Shown: positions 30,053 to 41,900 of the stretch, piece after piece | Numbering within the stretch: the first letter of the stretch is position 1 | Layout of the letters: the number at the start of each line of letters is the position of its first letter | DNA from: Cyanophora paradoxa | Lineage: Eukaryota; Glaucocystophyceae; Cyanophorales; Cyanophoraceae | Direction of reading: 5' to 3' | DNA length: 64,000 bases | NCBI GenBank assembly: GCA_004431415.1 | Contig: QPMI01000416.1 | Location: 310,001 to 374,000, forward strand | Program-made: the position numbers and the translations under genes | Notes under the pieces: model-generated | Seen by the model: only the letters and a program-made list of their open reading frames with translations | Told to the model about the DNA's origin: nothing | Database searches by the model: none

Positions 30053-33000
30053 GTCTCCCGCGGCAGGGGCGGCCGCCGGCGGGGGCGCCACAAGCCCGTG
30101 GGAGCCGGAGCCGCGGCGGGGGACGAGGGGCGGGATGGCCGAGTGGGCGTTGAGGAATGCGCGGGCCTTCTGCACCGCCGCTTCCACCGCCTCGCGCGGC
30201 GCCCCGCGGAAGGCGAGCGGGTCCCGAAAGCCAACCTCGGGCGGGTCCGACCCCTCGGGGGGGTACAGCGCCTTGTAGAACCGCTGCCCCGCGTACGCTG
30301 CGCGGCCGGCGGGCGGTCGGAGGGCGCGGCGGGCGGCGCGGAGGCGGGTACAACGCACTGGAGACGGGGAAGTTGAGCTTGCCCTCGCAGCCGTCCGCGC
30401 CGAAGAGCGTGATCGCCACGCGGTCGTGGCAGCGTGCCGCGATCTGAGCGCGCGGGCGAGCGAACGAAGCTCAGACGAAGCCGGCTAAAAATAGAAAGGA
30501 AGGCGGGAAAAGGGGACCTCGGCGGAGTTGACGACGGGGACGTGGAGGGAGCTGCCGAGCCACGCGACGTGCGCGTTGAACTTGTGCCCGTTGGACGAGA
30601 CGCCCCGCCACCGCTTCTTCTGCGCGAGAAGCTTAGAAGAGCTTAAAAGAACGAACTCAAAACAGCTCAAGGGAAGCTAAGAAGCATAAAAGGACAGGCT
30701 CAAGATAGCTTAAGGGAAGCTTCGAAGCTTGCAGAACAAACAGGCTTAAGAGAGAGAAGCTTGGGAAGCGCCCGAGGCTGAGGAGGGGGCGCCGGACCTC
30801 GTCGCGCGGCTGCTTCGCGTCGCGCCCGCGCCGCTCGGCCCGCTCCTCGCCTCCCGCCGCCGCCGCAGCTGCTGCTGCTGCCGCCGCCGCCGCCTCGCCC
30901 GCCGCCGCCGCCTCGCCCGCCGCCGCCGCCTCGCCCTCGCCCTCAGCCTCGGCGCCCGACTCGCCGCCGCTCGCCGCCCGCGCTCCAACGCCTCGCCCCG
31001 CGCGCCCTCGCCTCCTCCCCGCCTCGCCGCCCTCGCTCCGGGCCTCGCCCCCCGCCGGCGCCGGCGGCCGCCGCGGGGCGGGCGGCTTGCGCGGCTGGGA
31101 CGGGCTCAGCGTCGACGAAGACCCCTCGAACCCGCCGTTGTCCACAAGGAACTGCAGCGCCCGCGTCCCGACCTGCCGCCGGCCCGCGCCGTCAGCCCCA
31201 GGCCGGGGTACAGCCCGAGGGCGGCGGGGGGGGGGGGTAGGCCCACCTCGACGGCGCGGCCGGCGTCGTCGACTTCGGGGTCCCGGAATCCGACGGGGGG
31301 GTACGCCTCGCCCTCCTCCGCCGGCGGCCCGAAGACCCGCTTGTACCACGGCTCCCCGGAGTAGTCTGCCGCGGCGGGGCCAGCGTGAGCGAGGGGCGCG
31401 GGGAGCGCCGCCAGCCGGGGCGGGGCGGGGCGGGGCGGGGCCGGACCGGAGGAAGGGAAGTTGAGGCTCTCGCGGGCGCGATCGAGGCCGCGCATGACTA
31501 GGAGGATGCGGTCGTAGTAGCGGGCGGCCGTCTGGCGGCTCCCCGTCTTGGGGGCGTACACAACCTCCTGGTGCAGGGGGTAGATGGCGTAGAAGCGGCC
31601 CCCGACCTCCTTGATTCCCCGCAGCTTCGAGCGCGACCCGGCGCCCGCCGGGCGCCGCCGCGGGCTCGCCGCCGCTCCCGACGCCTCCTCCCCGTCGCCC
31701 TCCCCCGCGGCGCCCTCGTCCTCGGCGGCGCCGGACGCGGCCGGGGCGCCGCCGGACCCCTCCTCGTCCTCGTCGCCAGCCTCCTCGTCCCGCGCGCTGC
31801 GGCCGCGCTCCTTGCGGCTCTTGGGCGCCTGCGGCTCGTCGGCCTCCTCGCCGGCCGAGGGCAGGGGCGGGATCTGGCTGTTCGCCGGCCAGCCGCCCTC
31901 GTCGGCGAGCCGCCGCAGCGCGCGCCGCGCCGCCGCCCGCAGCTCCTCCTGCGTCGCATCGGCGTCCTCGGCCACGGGGTCGCGCCACCCGACCGGCTCG
32001 CCCTCGCCGTCCGCGGGGTCCACCAGGCGAACGTAGAAGGCCTCCGCCTCGTAGTCCGCCCGCGGGAAGTTGAGCGGCGTCTCCTTGTCGGCGTCGGGGC
32101 CCTTGAGGACGAGCGAGAGGCGGTCGAAGGAGCGCGCGGCCTCCGTCTCGTCGTCCACGGGCGGCGCGTTGATGCGCGTGCCCAGCCACGGCACCTGGAT
32201 GCGCCACCGGCTCCGGTTCCGCGACACGCCGCGGTACCCGAACGACGAGGAGCCGCGGGCCTTGGCGCGCACGGGCGGCGCCGGCGCCGGCTGCGCCTCC
32301 CCGTCGGCCGCCGAGTCCGCCCCGCCGGCCTCGGGGGGGAAGAACGAGGGGCCCCGGGACGGGAGCCCCTCGCCCCCCTCCGAGGGCCCCGCCCCGTCCT
32401 CCGCGTCGCCCGCCCCGTCCTCGGCGCCGCGCCGGGAGCGCCGCAGCTGCCGCCGGAAGGGCGCCAGCATCGCCGCCTCCAGCGCCGCCTCCCGCTCCTT
32501 GGCGTCCGGCGAGCCGCCGGCCGCCGGCGTCGCCGCCGCCGACGGAGCCGCGCTCTCGCCGGCCGCAGCCGCCGGCCGCGCCCGCTTCTCGGGCGGGGCC
32601 CCCGTGCTGCCGCCGCTGGGACGGCTCGAGGCCGGCCGCTTGCTGCTGCCGCCCTTCTTCTTCCCCGCGCCGCTCTCCTCCTCCGCGTCGTTCGCCTCGA
32701 CCGCCTCCGCGACCGCTGCCCCGAAAGCGTCAGAAGCGGCGGGCGCGAACGAAGCGAGGGGGCGAGGCCGGCGGGCGGACCGCGCATGAGCTTGGGGATC
32801 ATCTTGACCTTGGCGGACTTGCCGGCGCGAACGGCCTGGCCCGAGACGGTCTGGAAGAGGGCGAAGATGTGCTGCTGGGAGAGGTCGATCAGGTCCTCGT
32901 CCGTGCAGTCCCGCAGCAGGCGCAGCATCTCCGCCCGCCCCGTGCCCCGCGTGATCGCCGTCGCGATCGCGCGCCCCAGCTCCGTCGCCGGCTCCACGCG

Positions 33001-34478
33001 CTTCTTCTGCGGGGCCGGCCCGGCCGCCGCCGCCGGCGCCGCGCCGCCGCGCCAGGAGACGGGCCCGCCCTCGTCGCTGCCGCTGCCGTAGCCGCCGTAG
33101 GGGCCCCTGGCCGAGGGCCCCCCCTCGCGCTCCTCGGCGTCGGGCTCGCCGTGCAGGAGCCCGTTGACGATCGCGATCTCGGCCTGGTCCTCCACCAGGT
33201 CCTCGACCAGGTCCTCGGCCGAGGCGGCCGAGCCGCGCCCCTCCTCGTCCGTGCTGCCGCGCAGCGAGTGCGCCTCGTCCCCGCTCGACGCCTCCTCCGC
33301 GTAGTGCAGCGCCGCCGCCGCCCGCCGCTTCGACCGCGCCAGGCCGACCGCAGCAGCCGCCGCCTCCGCCGCCGCCGCAGCGGCGGCAGCGGCGGCAGCG
33401 GCAGCGGCCGCGGCCGCCGCGCCGCCCTGCCGGCCGCGCCGGCGCTGGTGCGTGCCGCGGCCGCCGAAGTTGCCGGTCGGGCGGAGCGCGGAGCCCTCCC
33501 CGCCGCGCTCCTCGTCGTCGTCCTCGTCCTCGTCGCCAGCGCCCGCCGGCTCCGAGTCGCGCTCGCGCTCCGACCGGCGCGCCCGCGGCCGCGCCCGCGG
33601 CGCCGCCTCCCCGGCCTCCTCCTCCTCCTCCTCCTCGGCCTCGCCCTCGGCGACGGCCGGGATCTCGCCGGCCGCCAGCAGGGCCGCCCGGAGGCGCTCG
33701 GAGAGAGGCCGGTCCTCCTCCGCCTCGGGCGCGGGGGCCCACGGGTCGCACGGGAAGGCCCGGCTGGGCCGCAGCGCCGCCGGCGCCGAGAAGGGCCCAG
33801 CCTGAAGGAGGGCCAGGAGGGCAGACAGGTCCGCGGCGGCGCGCGTCAGGCGCGCCAGCGGGACGCGGGCGCGGCAGACGGTCTTGTGCTGCCGCAGGTG
33901 CTGCGACGGCACGCGGCTGCGCGGCACGACGCGGCGGCCGGTCGCCACCGCGAAGGAGCGGTGGCACTGCACGCAGAGGTCTACCTGGCGCTCGCCGTCC
34001 CACTCGCCGCCGGCCGCCGCCGCCGCCGCCGCCGCCGAGGACGACGACGCCGCCGACGGGCCGGCATGCGGGCCGTTGCTGCTGCTGCTGGCGCCCGCGC
34101 CCGCGCCCGCCGGTCCGCCCGCCAGCGCCGCCGCCGCCGCCGCCTCAGGGTCCACCGGCCGGTCCCCCGCGTCGCCTTCGGCGCCCGCCTCGCCGTCGAG
34201 GACCGCCTCCTCCTCGTCGGCGCCCGCCTCGGCCGCCGACGAGTCGCCCCGCGGCGCCTCCGCTGGCGCGGCGCGCGCCGCCGCTGCCCCAGGCGCGCCG
34301 GGGCGCGCCGCCGGGCGCGGCTGCTGCGGCCGCGTGCTCCTCATGCCCACACTCGAGGCAGTGGACGTGCGCGTTGAAGATCTCGCCCTCGCACGCGTCG
34401 CACTGCATGCGCTCGCCGCCCGTCCAGCCGCCGTACCGCCCGCCGTGCGCCCCGTGCGCCACGCCCATCATCGCCATG
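26878..34478 (-). CDS. Giant AP2-domain protein with five AP2-RDP modules and N-terminal zinc-finger-like motifs
   Basis: The start is probably ATG 34478, giving MQCDACEGEIFNAHVHCLEC (CxxC...HxHCxxC) and then, in a second frame, a C2H2-like LCVQCHRSFAVATG...H..QHKTVC block. Five AP2-like modules follow: A about 32250-32050 (GYRGVSRNRSRWRIQV, EAARSFDRLSLVLKG), B 31625-31450, C 30625-30370 (two exons), D 29200-29010 and E 27970-27800. Each is followed within tens of residues by WY..LF....P..G(F/W/Y).DP. Linkers are acidic or homopolymeric Ala/Pro. The stop is TAG at 26878-26880. Introns are visible, for example GTCACTTCC...CGCGCAG before the D motif and GTGCGTACC... near 27567. Frame changes near 34340, 29990 and 28100 lack convincing introns and may be indels. 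Likely a nuclear DNA-binding regulator. Confidence 0.75.
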
Positions 34479-34675
34479 CCGCCCGCCGCCGCCGCCGCCG
34501 CCGCCGCTCGGCTCGACGACAACGCAGCCGAGGCCGGCGGCGCGTCGCTGGGCGCCGCCGGGGGAGCCGAGGAAGAAGCGGCGGGGCCGGAGGAGGAGGA
34601 GGACGAGGAGGGCGCCGCGGCGGCAGCCTCTTCGCCCGCGAAGGCCAGCGACTGCGCAGAGGGGACGGGCCGGCG

Positions 34676-37600
34676 TCAGAAGAGGCGGGCGGCGGCCGGG
34701 CCGCGCGCGGCGTGGAAGCGTACCCGAAGCGCGTGCGAGGCGGTGACCGAGGGCGTCGTCTGCAGGTCGCCCGCGGCCGCGTGGCCCGAGGGACCGGCGC
34801 CGGCGCCGGCGCCGGCGCCGGTGGCTGCCGCGGAGTGCCCGGAAAGCGAGGCGTGGTCCTCCCAGTCCTTGATAAGGTACGGACGGTACTCGCCTGCGCG
34901 GGCGGCGTCGGCGTCGGCGCCGGAGAAGCGAGGGGGGGGGGGGGGGGCGGGGCGGCGGATCAAGTCACCTTCCTCCTGGATCATCTCCTGGAGGGCCTGC
35001 AGGGCGAGGGCGGCCCACCGCCGGAGCCGCTCCCGCCACGCGCCGCCGTCCTCCTCCTCCGCCGCCGCCGCCAGCGAAGCTGCGGGCGCCGCAGACGAAA
35101 AGGAGGGAGCCGGCGCCGAGGCCGCTGCCGGGCCGTCGGCGGCTGCGGCGGCGGCGGCTGGAGCCGCGGCCGGCGAGACGGCGGGCGACGGGGGGTGATC
35201 GAGAGCCATCGGCTCCGCCACGGGCGTCGGCGCCTGCAGCGGGCCGTCCGGCAGGCCAGCCGGCCCCTTCTGATCGCCCTCCGCCTGCTTCTCGGCCTGC
35301 TGCTGCTGCTGCTGCTGCTGCTTCGCCTCCACCGCCGCCGACGACGCGCCCTCCGCGGGCGCGGGCGGCGGCGGCAGCGGCCCATCCCGCGGCTCCTGCT
35401 TGACGGCCGGTCCAGGGGACTTGGGGGCCGCCTGCTCGGGAGGAGGAGGCGGCGCGGCAGGGGCCGCCAGCGGGGGCGTCCGCGGCGCAGCGCCGTCCTC
35501 CGCCATCGGATCGGAGGGGGGCGGCGGGGCGTCCGCGTCGAGCATGGGGGTGTCCTCGCTCTTGGAGGGCCCAGCCGCCGGCGCCGGGGCGGGCGCCGAG
35601 GCCGAGAGCGTGGGCAGGGGCGACGCCGGCTCGTCCGAGGGCCCGGCGTGGGGGGCGGAGGAGGAGGAGGAGGACGCCGCGGCCGGCGCCGGCGCCTCAG
35701 AGGGAGAGGCGGCGGCGGCGGCAGCGGCCACGGGAAGCGGGGCGGAAGGGCCCGCCAGCGAAGCCGGGGCGGGAACGAGGGAGAAAGTGTTGGAGTCGGA
35801 GGGAGTGGAGGTGGCGGCGGCGGCGGCGCCGGCGGCGGCCGGGGTCGCAGGGTACTCGGGGTGCTTGTTGGCGCCGGCGGCGGCCGCGCGGGCGGCGGAA
35901 GGGGACGCGGCGAACTCGAGCAGAGCAAAGGCGGCGTCTGCTGAGAAGACGTCGTTTCGCTGGGGCGGGGCGATCTGGGGCAGGCGGAGCGGGGGCGGCG
36001 GCGGGGGCGGAAGCTTCAGGCGCCCGTTCGCCTCCCGCAGGATCGCGTTCGCCAGATTCCAGACCATCTTCTTGAGGGGAATCACGCTCTGGCTGCCCGA
36101 GAGGATCTGCCGGTCCTGCGCGCGGCGCGTCGGCGGTCGGGCGTGCGCTGCGTCCGGGGCGGGGGCGAGGGGGGCGCCCGGGCGCACCAGCTGCAGCTTG
36201 GAGAAGGCGTAAGGTAGGCGGTCCAGGGGCAAGATGTCGGCGGCGATGGCGACCGAAGAATCCTGCGCGGCGGCGGCGCGTCGGCGGCGGCGGCGCGGCG
36301 GCCAGGGCGGGCGGCGGCCAGGCAGAGCAGCACGGACCAGGTTCAGCACTTGGTGAGGGCAAGAACCCGGGATGATGACTGCGGGCGGAGGCGGGGCGGG
36401 GCGGGGCGGGGCGTCAGCGGGCGCGCGGGGAGCGGCGGCGGGCGGGCGAGAAGCGCACTGGTCTGGCCAGGCCGGACGACGCCAATCCAGGGGAGCACCC
36501 CGCAGCGCGCGAAGACCTGCAGGAAGGCGTCAGCTAGCGGTCCGGGGCGGTGAGGCGATCGGGGCGCGACGTGCCTCGAGGGGGATGTAGGTGGGCGGGA
36601 AGCGGTTGTAGACCTCATCCCGCAGCAGCGCATTCTCCCGCAGAATCGGAGCCTTGTGCTCCGGCCAGATCATGAATAGCTTGCGGCCGTGGACCGTGGA
36701 GTTCCAGGCGTAGGTGCCTGGCCGCGCGTCAGCGGGGCGGGGCGCGCGCAGGCGGGCCGAGACGGAGCGGGGCGGACCGCAGGCATCCATATGAAGCCCC
36801 ATGTGCGAGAGACGCGGCCCGGAGTACGCAAGGCGGTGCACGGGCCTGAACCGGCCGCCCAGGTGCGAGAACAGATTCTCCGGGCTGCGGCGCGGCGCGG
36901 ATCAGCGGCGGCGCGATGGAGCCGATGCAGGGCAATCGCTCGCCTGTCGCTGGCGAGGCACCCCGCGACCTTGATGTTAGCATCGAGGTCCGGAGCCGCC
37001 TCGGCAATGTTGAAGTCCGGCAGGTAACTGATGTCGCCCGGCGGGGCGTCCACATCAGCCGGATCGCGCCTGCGGATGGCGAGCGAGCGGGGCGCCGCCG
37101 GGTCAGCCCGGGCGAGGCGAAGGCGCATGCGGCGAAGCGGCGAGATGGGCCGGGGCGGCGGGGGCGGGCCGCGGGCCGTTCTACGGGCAGTACGCACTGC
37201 ATGTAATCGAAGAAGTCGCCCGCATCCTCGTGAACCTCCTGGCGGCTGAAGAGATGGCGAAGCTTCACGCTCCGCCCGCGGAGAGTGCTCGCGAGCTCCG
37301 ACGGCCGCCATCGCGCGGGCTCCTCCACGGTAACAGCACCATCGAAGATAGCGGGTTCGTTCCGGGTGACACACTGCGGGCGGGGCGCGGGTGAGAAGTT
37401 TGTTTGACCGGTTAGGAGGCGCCCACGAGAGGCATGCGGGGCGGGGCGCACGATCTGCTTGAACTTCTCGTCTGAGTACTGCCCCGCGTGTGGAACAGAC
37501 ACGAGCAGCGATGGCGCCTGATGGTGGAGACGGAAGGCACGCCCCTCTCGCTGGACATCCTGGAACCATCGCGGATCGGCGAGGGGCGACCCAAAGAGCT

Positions 37601-37893
37601 ATAGCTTTGCAAAGTGGGCACCGCGAAACCGCGATAAACCTCCCCGGCTTGGTCGATGTTCTCGGCGATCCTGTCGAAGAGCTGATCTTCAGCGAGATGG
37701 TAGTCGATGATATCCGCGGTGGGGAACGATTCGATGGATCCCGAAGCTTGCTGCTCGGGGGCGGAAGCCGCTGCGAGACGCTCGGGTCAGGTTGGTCGGG
37801 CAGATCGCGCTTACACCGCGAACCCGACTGCAGCGTTAACGAGACCACAGATGAACGGGGCGGCTCCGGGCGGCCGCCCCTTCGCTTCTTCAT
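34676..37893 (-). CDS. JmjC-domain (cupin) protein, putative Fe(II)/2-oxoglutarate oxygenase
   Basis: An 11-exon model from ATG 37893. Exons end/start near 37824/37770, 37622/37598, 37452/37373, 37198/37069, 36962/36884, 36778/36717, 36575/36516, 36459/36378, 36338/36262 and 36188/36115. Spliced motifs: VTRNEPAIFDGAV (cupin entry strand), SHMGLHMDACGTYAWNS (HxD iron ligands), then HGRKLFMIWP (2-oxoglutarate-binding Lys region), RPGQT, and PHQVLNL (second iron His) followed by SVAI. This is a complete iron triad. The C-terminal 450 residues are Ala/Pro/Ser-rich, with a Gln tract and VKQEP. JmjC enzymes demethylate histones or hydroxylate proteins; the substrate is unknown. The intron after 36575 appears to begin GC, and the one at 37621-37599 would be only 23 nt. 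Confidence 0.85.
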
Positions 37894-38348
37894 GGTTGTT
37901 GGCCCGCTCCTTCGCCAAGCAGCCGGAGTGCGTAAGGGGGGGGGGTACGCAAAGCTTGGCAATTTGATCCGGAGTTCGCACGTATAGCGTCACCGAGGCT
38001 CGCCGCGGCTCGCACTGCGGCATCGCGCGCGTCCGCTGCGCGTTTATCTTGGCACTAGCTAGATCTAGATGATAGTTAGCTAGCCATAGCTAAACCCAGC
38101 ACGTTAACCCCAGCGCGTTGCACGCGCGCGGCAGGTTTGTAGTCGGAGGCTAGACTAGGAGACTCGGAGTATGCGGAGGACCTCCCGGCCGCGCCTCCCG
38201 CCTCCCCGGCGCAGCGTCGTGGACGAGCTGGACTATTGGAATCCTCTCCTTGAAAACAGAAGCTACGCATACAGCTAACGAGAGATAGCTTAAATCACAG
38301 CCACGAGATGGGGGCGCTCGCTCCGCCCCCCGCGGCCGGCCCCGAGGG
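37894..38348. other. Intergenic between JmjC gene and ODA-docking gene
   Basis: About 450 bp separating two leftward genes. It holds a G run and GGTACGC near 37940 and AT-richer sequence with CTAGCTA and AGATCTAGAT words at 38050-38090. It must contain the docking-gene 3' UTR and the JmjC promoter; no specific signal is recognised. Confidence 0.4.
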
Positions 38349-38938
38349 TCACCTCGAGTAGCTGCCGCCGACGGGGATCTGCGGGAGGAAGCCGCCGCCG
38401 CCGGGGTACGCCGGGCCCTGCACGTACATCGCCGGCGCCAGCTGCTGCGCCTCGTACCCGTACGCCGGCTGGGGGGAGTACCCGTACGCCGGCGGCGGAG
38501 AGTACGCCGGCTGGTACTGTGGGGGCGGGAAGCCGCCCGCGGGGGCGTAGGCGCCGGCGTCCAGAGGCTGCATGAGGTTCGGGGCCGAGGCGTGGCCTGG
38601 GGCCGCCCGCCGCGGCTTGCCCCCACGCCGTTTCGCCGCCAGCGCCCGCGCCTGCGGGGACGGCGCGATGGGCCCCTCGCCCATATCCATCGTGGCGACG
38701 TACGGGCTCCGCATCTTCCGCGGGCCGCCCGGCCCCCCCGCAGCCGGCGCCGGCGCCGGGTACGCGTCCACGCCGCCGTAGCCCGGGTACATCATTCCCG
38801 GCGGGAGCTGGGCAAGGAGCGCCTGCTGCTGCTGGGCCAGCGCCCACTGCTGCTGCCCGATGGCCTCCAGGCCCTCCGCCACCGCGGCGTAGTCCAGGGC
38901 CTCCATGTACCCCCCCTCCTCCATCGGCCCGGGCCGCC

Positions 38939-38970
<32 letters not shown>

Positions 38971-41900
38971 GCCCCGTACATCGGCTGCTGCGGCTGCTGC
39001 TGCTGCTGGTAGTACCCCTGCGCGTACATCTGCTGCTGCTGGTACTGAGCGCCGTACCCCACCGCCGAGGCGCTTGCGGAGTGCCCCAGGCCCGAGGCGC
39101 GCGCCGGCGGTTGCTGCTGCTCCACGCCGCGCTCGGAGGCCGACCGCCGCATGTGCTGCAGCTGGACGGCGTCGCGCAGGCCGGCGGGGTACATCGCCCG
39201 GTCCGAGATCTTCTCCGCGACCTTGCGCGTCCGCGGGTGCGTCGAGACGAGCATGTCCCACAGGAAGCGAGTCTCGGGCAGGATCACGCCGTCGAAGGCG
39301 CCGCCCCCGCCGCCGCCGTCCAATGCGTCCTGTAGCGGGCCCGCCCCGCCGCCGCCCTCCGCCCGCGCCTCGTGCACCCGCTGCGCCGCCACGCGGCCCG
39401 ATCCCGCCGCCGGCTTCGCGCCCTTGGCTCCGCGCTTCTTCCCCGGCTTGGGCGGCGGCGACGCGCCGCCCCGCGGCTCCTCGCTCGCCGCCCGGGCGGG
39501 GGCCGCCCCCTCCGCCCGCCCCTCGTCGCCCGCCGCGCCCGAGGGCCCGCCCAGGTCCAGCCCCACCTCCTCCAGTACCCGGGCCACCTCCGCGTCCTCC
39601 GCGGAGGGGTACGCCCACGCCGCCGACGAAGCGGGCGGGCCGGCATCCTCCGCGGGCTCCGAGGAGGAGGGCGCGAGGAGCAGGGGCTCGTCCTCCTGGG
39701 GGGGTACGGGCTCCCCGGCCTCCTCCGCGAGGGACCGCGCGACGCCGCGCATCGCCTCCTCCGCCGCCGCGGCCGCCGCCGCCGCCGCAGGGTCCGCGTC
39801 CTCTGCGGGCGCTGCAGGGCGCTGCTGGTGCTGCTGCTGCTGCTGCTGCGGCTGCTGATGCTGGTCCTTCGGGGGCGGGCCCGAGCGAGTCGGCGCCAGG
39901 GCCGAGCCCTCCGAGTTGGCCCGAGAGATGTGCTCGCCGCCCTCCTTCCGCTTGCCCCGCGTCGACTTGGCGCCGCCCCCGGCGCCCTTGAGGCTCGCCA
40001 GGCCCGAGAGGCCCTTGGTGGCGCCCTTGGGGGGCGACCCGCCGCGCCCCTCCTCGTCGTCCGAGCCTCCCGCGGCGCCCGAGAGCATCCGCACGCCCGT
40101 GTCGAAGAACTCCTGGCCGAACTGGAGCAGCGGCGGCGACTTGGCGGCCGAGACGGGGCTGTTCTGCACGCCCAGCACCAGCGCCGGCTGCGCCGCCGAG
40201 TCGCCCGTCCCGGGCGTCCGCCCCTCCCGCTGCGACCCGCGCGAGCTCCGCACGCTCCCGCCGGCCTCCGTCGAGGCCCGCGGGTCGGCGACGCCGGCCG
40301 CCGCCAGCGCGTTCGCCGCCGCCCGCGCCCGCAGCGACTGCGACGGGGTGGAGGCCGCCGTGCTGGAGCGGGCCAGCGGCCCGGGCCCGGGTCCGGGCCC
40401 GGCTCGGCCGAGCTCTGCGAGGGCCCGCGCCGCAGCAGCGCCTGCTGCTGCTGCCCCGCCAGAGCCTCGCCCGACGCCGTGGAGGACATGGAGGCCGAGA
40501 GGCCGGCGGCGGCGGCGCGCCGGGCGGCCGCCACGCGCTTGGAGCGGGGCCCGTCCAGGCTCGCCAGGTACCGCTCCCTCGCCTCGAGCGCCTTCAGCTC
40601 GATCGCCTCCTTCAGCTCCGCCTCCGCCTCCGCCTTGCCCTTGGCGCCCGGCTCGGACGCCCGCGCCGCGTCCTGCGCCTCGGCAAAGGCCTTGAGCGTG
40701 TCCCCGTCGCCCTCGATGTTGGGCGGGGCGATCTTGAAGCCCAGGCCCCGCGCCGCCGCCGCCGCCGCCTCGGCCGCCGCCTGCTGCGCCGCCGTCGGGC
40801 TCTGCGGCCCGGGCCCCCGCGCCGAGAGGAGCCCGGTGGAGGAGCTTTCGAAGAGGGCCTTCTGCCCCCGCCGCCGCGTCGTGCCGCCGCCCGTGCGGGC
40901 CGTCCGCGGCGGCATCCGCAGGAGCGCGTCGTGGCGAATGGCGTCCTCGACCGACACTGGGCGGAGAGTTAGCGCCGGCGACGTGCGGGCGGAGGGGACC
41001 CATCCGGGAACAGCAAAGCGGCGCACTCTTCTTGTCGAGGTCAGCGAGAGAGGTGGGCCGGAACATCGACTCCGGGATCTGGAGCTCGCGGGCGGGCACG
41101 GCCGGCCGGGGCCTCAGGTGCCCCGTCGCCACGAGGCGCTGGCTCGCCTTCGCCTCGATGAGGCCCAGCCACTGGTGCACGTTGCCCTCCAGTACCCCCC
41201 CGATCGGCAGCGGCTCCTCCCACTCGGACAGCGTCTCGCTCTCCTTGATGTCTGAGAACCGGCCGCTCGGCCGCTTAGCTAGCAAGCTAGCCGCAGACAG
41301 CAACGAAGAAAAAACAAACAGAGCGGACGGACCGAGTGTGACAATGAGGCGCTCCACGACGGCCTTGACGCCGTCGAGCACCGAGATGCCCGACTGGAAG
41401 CGCTTCTCGTACGACTCGGCGAGCGCCTCTAGGCGCGCCACCTGCCCGGTCGCTCGCTCGCTCAGGCGGCTCAGGAGGCGGCTCAGACGGCTCAGACGGA
41501 CCTCGCGGGACTGGGCGGTGCGTGCGCCCGAGGTCTCGGAGAGGCGGGGCCGGCCCTCCTCGTCTCCCTGGGCGCCGGCGGGTCCCTCGAGGGCCTCCAG
41601 CTCCCCCCGCAGCTCGGCGATCGCGTCCTCCAGCCCCTGGATCTCCTGCGACTGCAGGTCCAGGTGCTGCGGGGGTACCGCGTCAGCTCGAAAGGAAGGG
41701 GGGGGGGGAAGAGAAAATCCCGTACCCGGAACATGGAGAAGATGTCGTGGTCGCGCTCCTGGAAGCGCTTCACGAGCTCGTCGGCCGACTCGCAGCTCGT
41801 AGCCGTCAGGATCTGGGGGAGGAGGGGGGAACATGAGTTGGGAAGTGGGGGGGGGGGAAGAAAGAAGACGGGGTACCCGCTGGAGCCCCTCCTCCATGAG

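Noticed and set aside
26842-30447. Long + strand ORFs rich in Arg, Gly and Pro
   Set aside because: They are shadows of the leftward AP2 gene in very GC-rich DNA; they lack motifs, and the minus strand carries clear domains and splice sites.
31571-36212. Long + strand ORFs over the AP2 and JmjC genes
   Set aside because: Composition-driven antisense frames; the conserved motifs are all on the minus strand.
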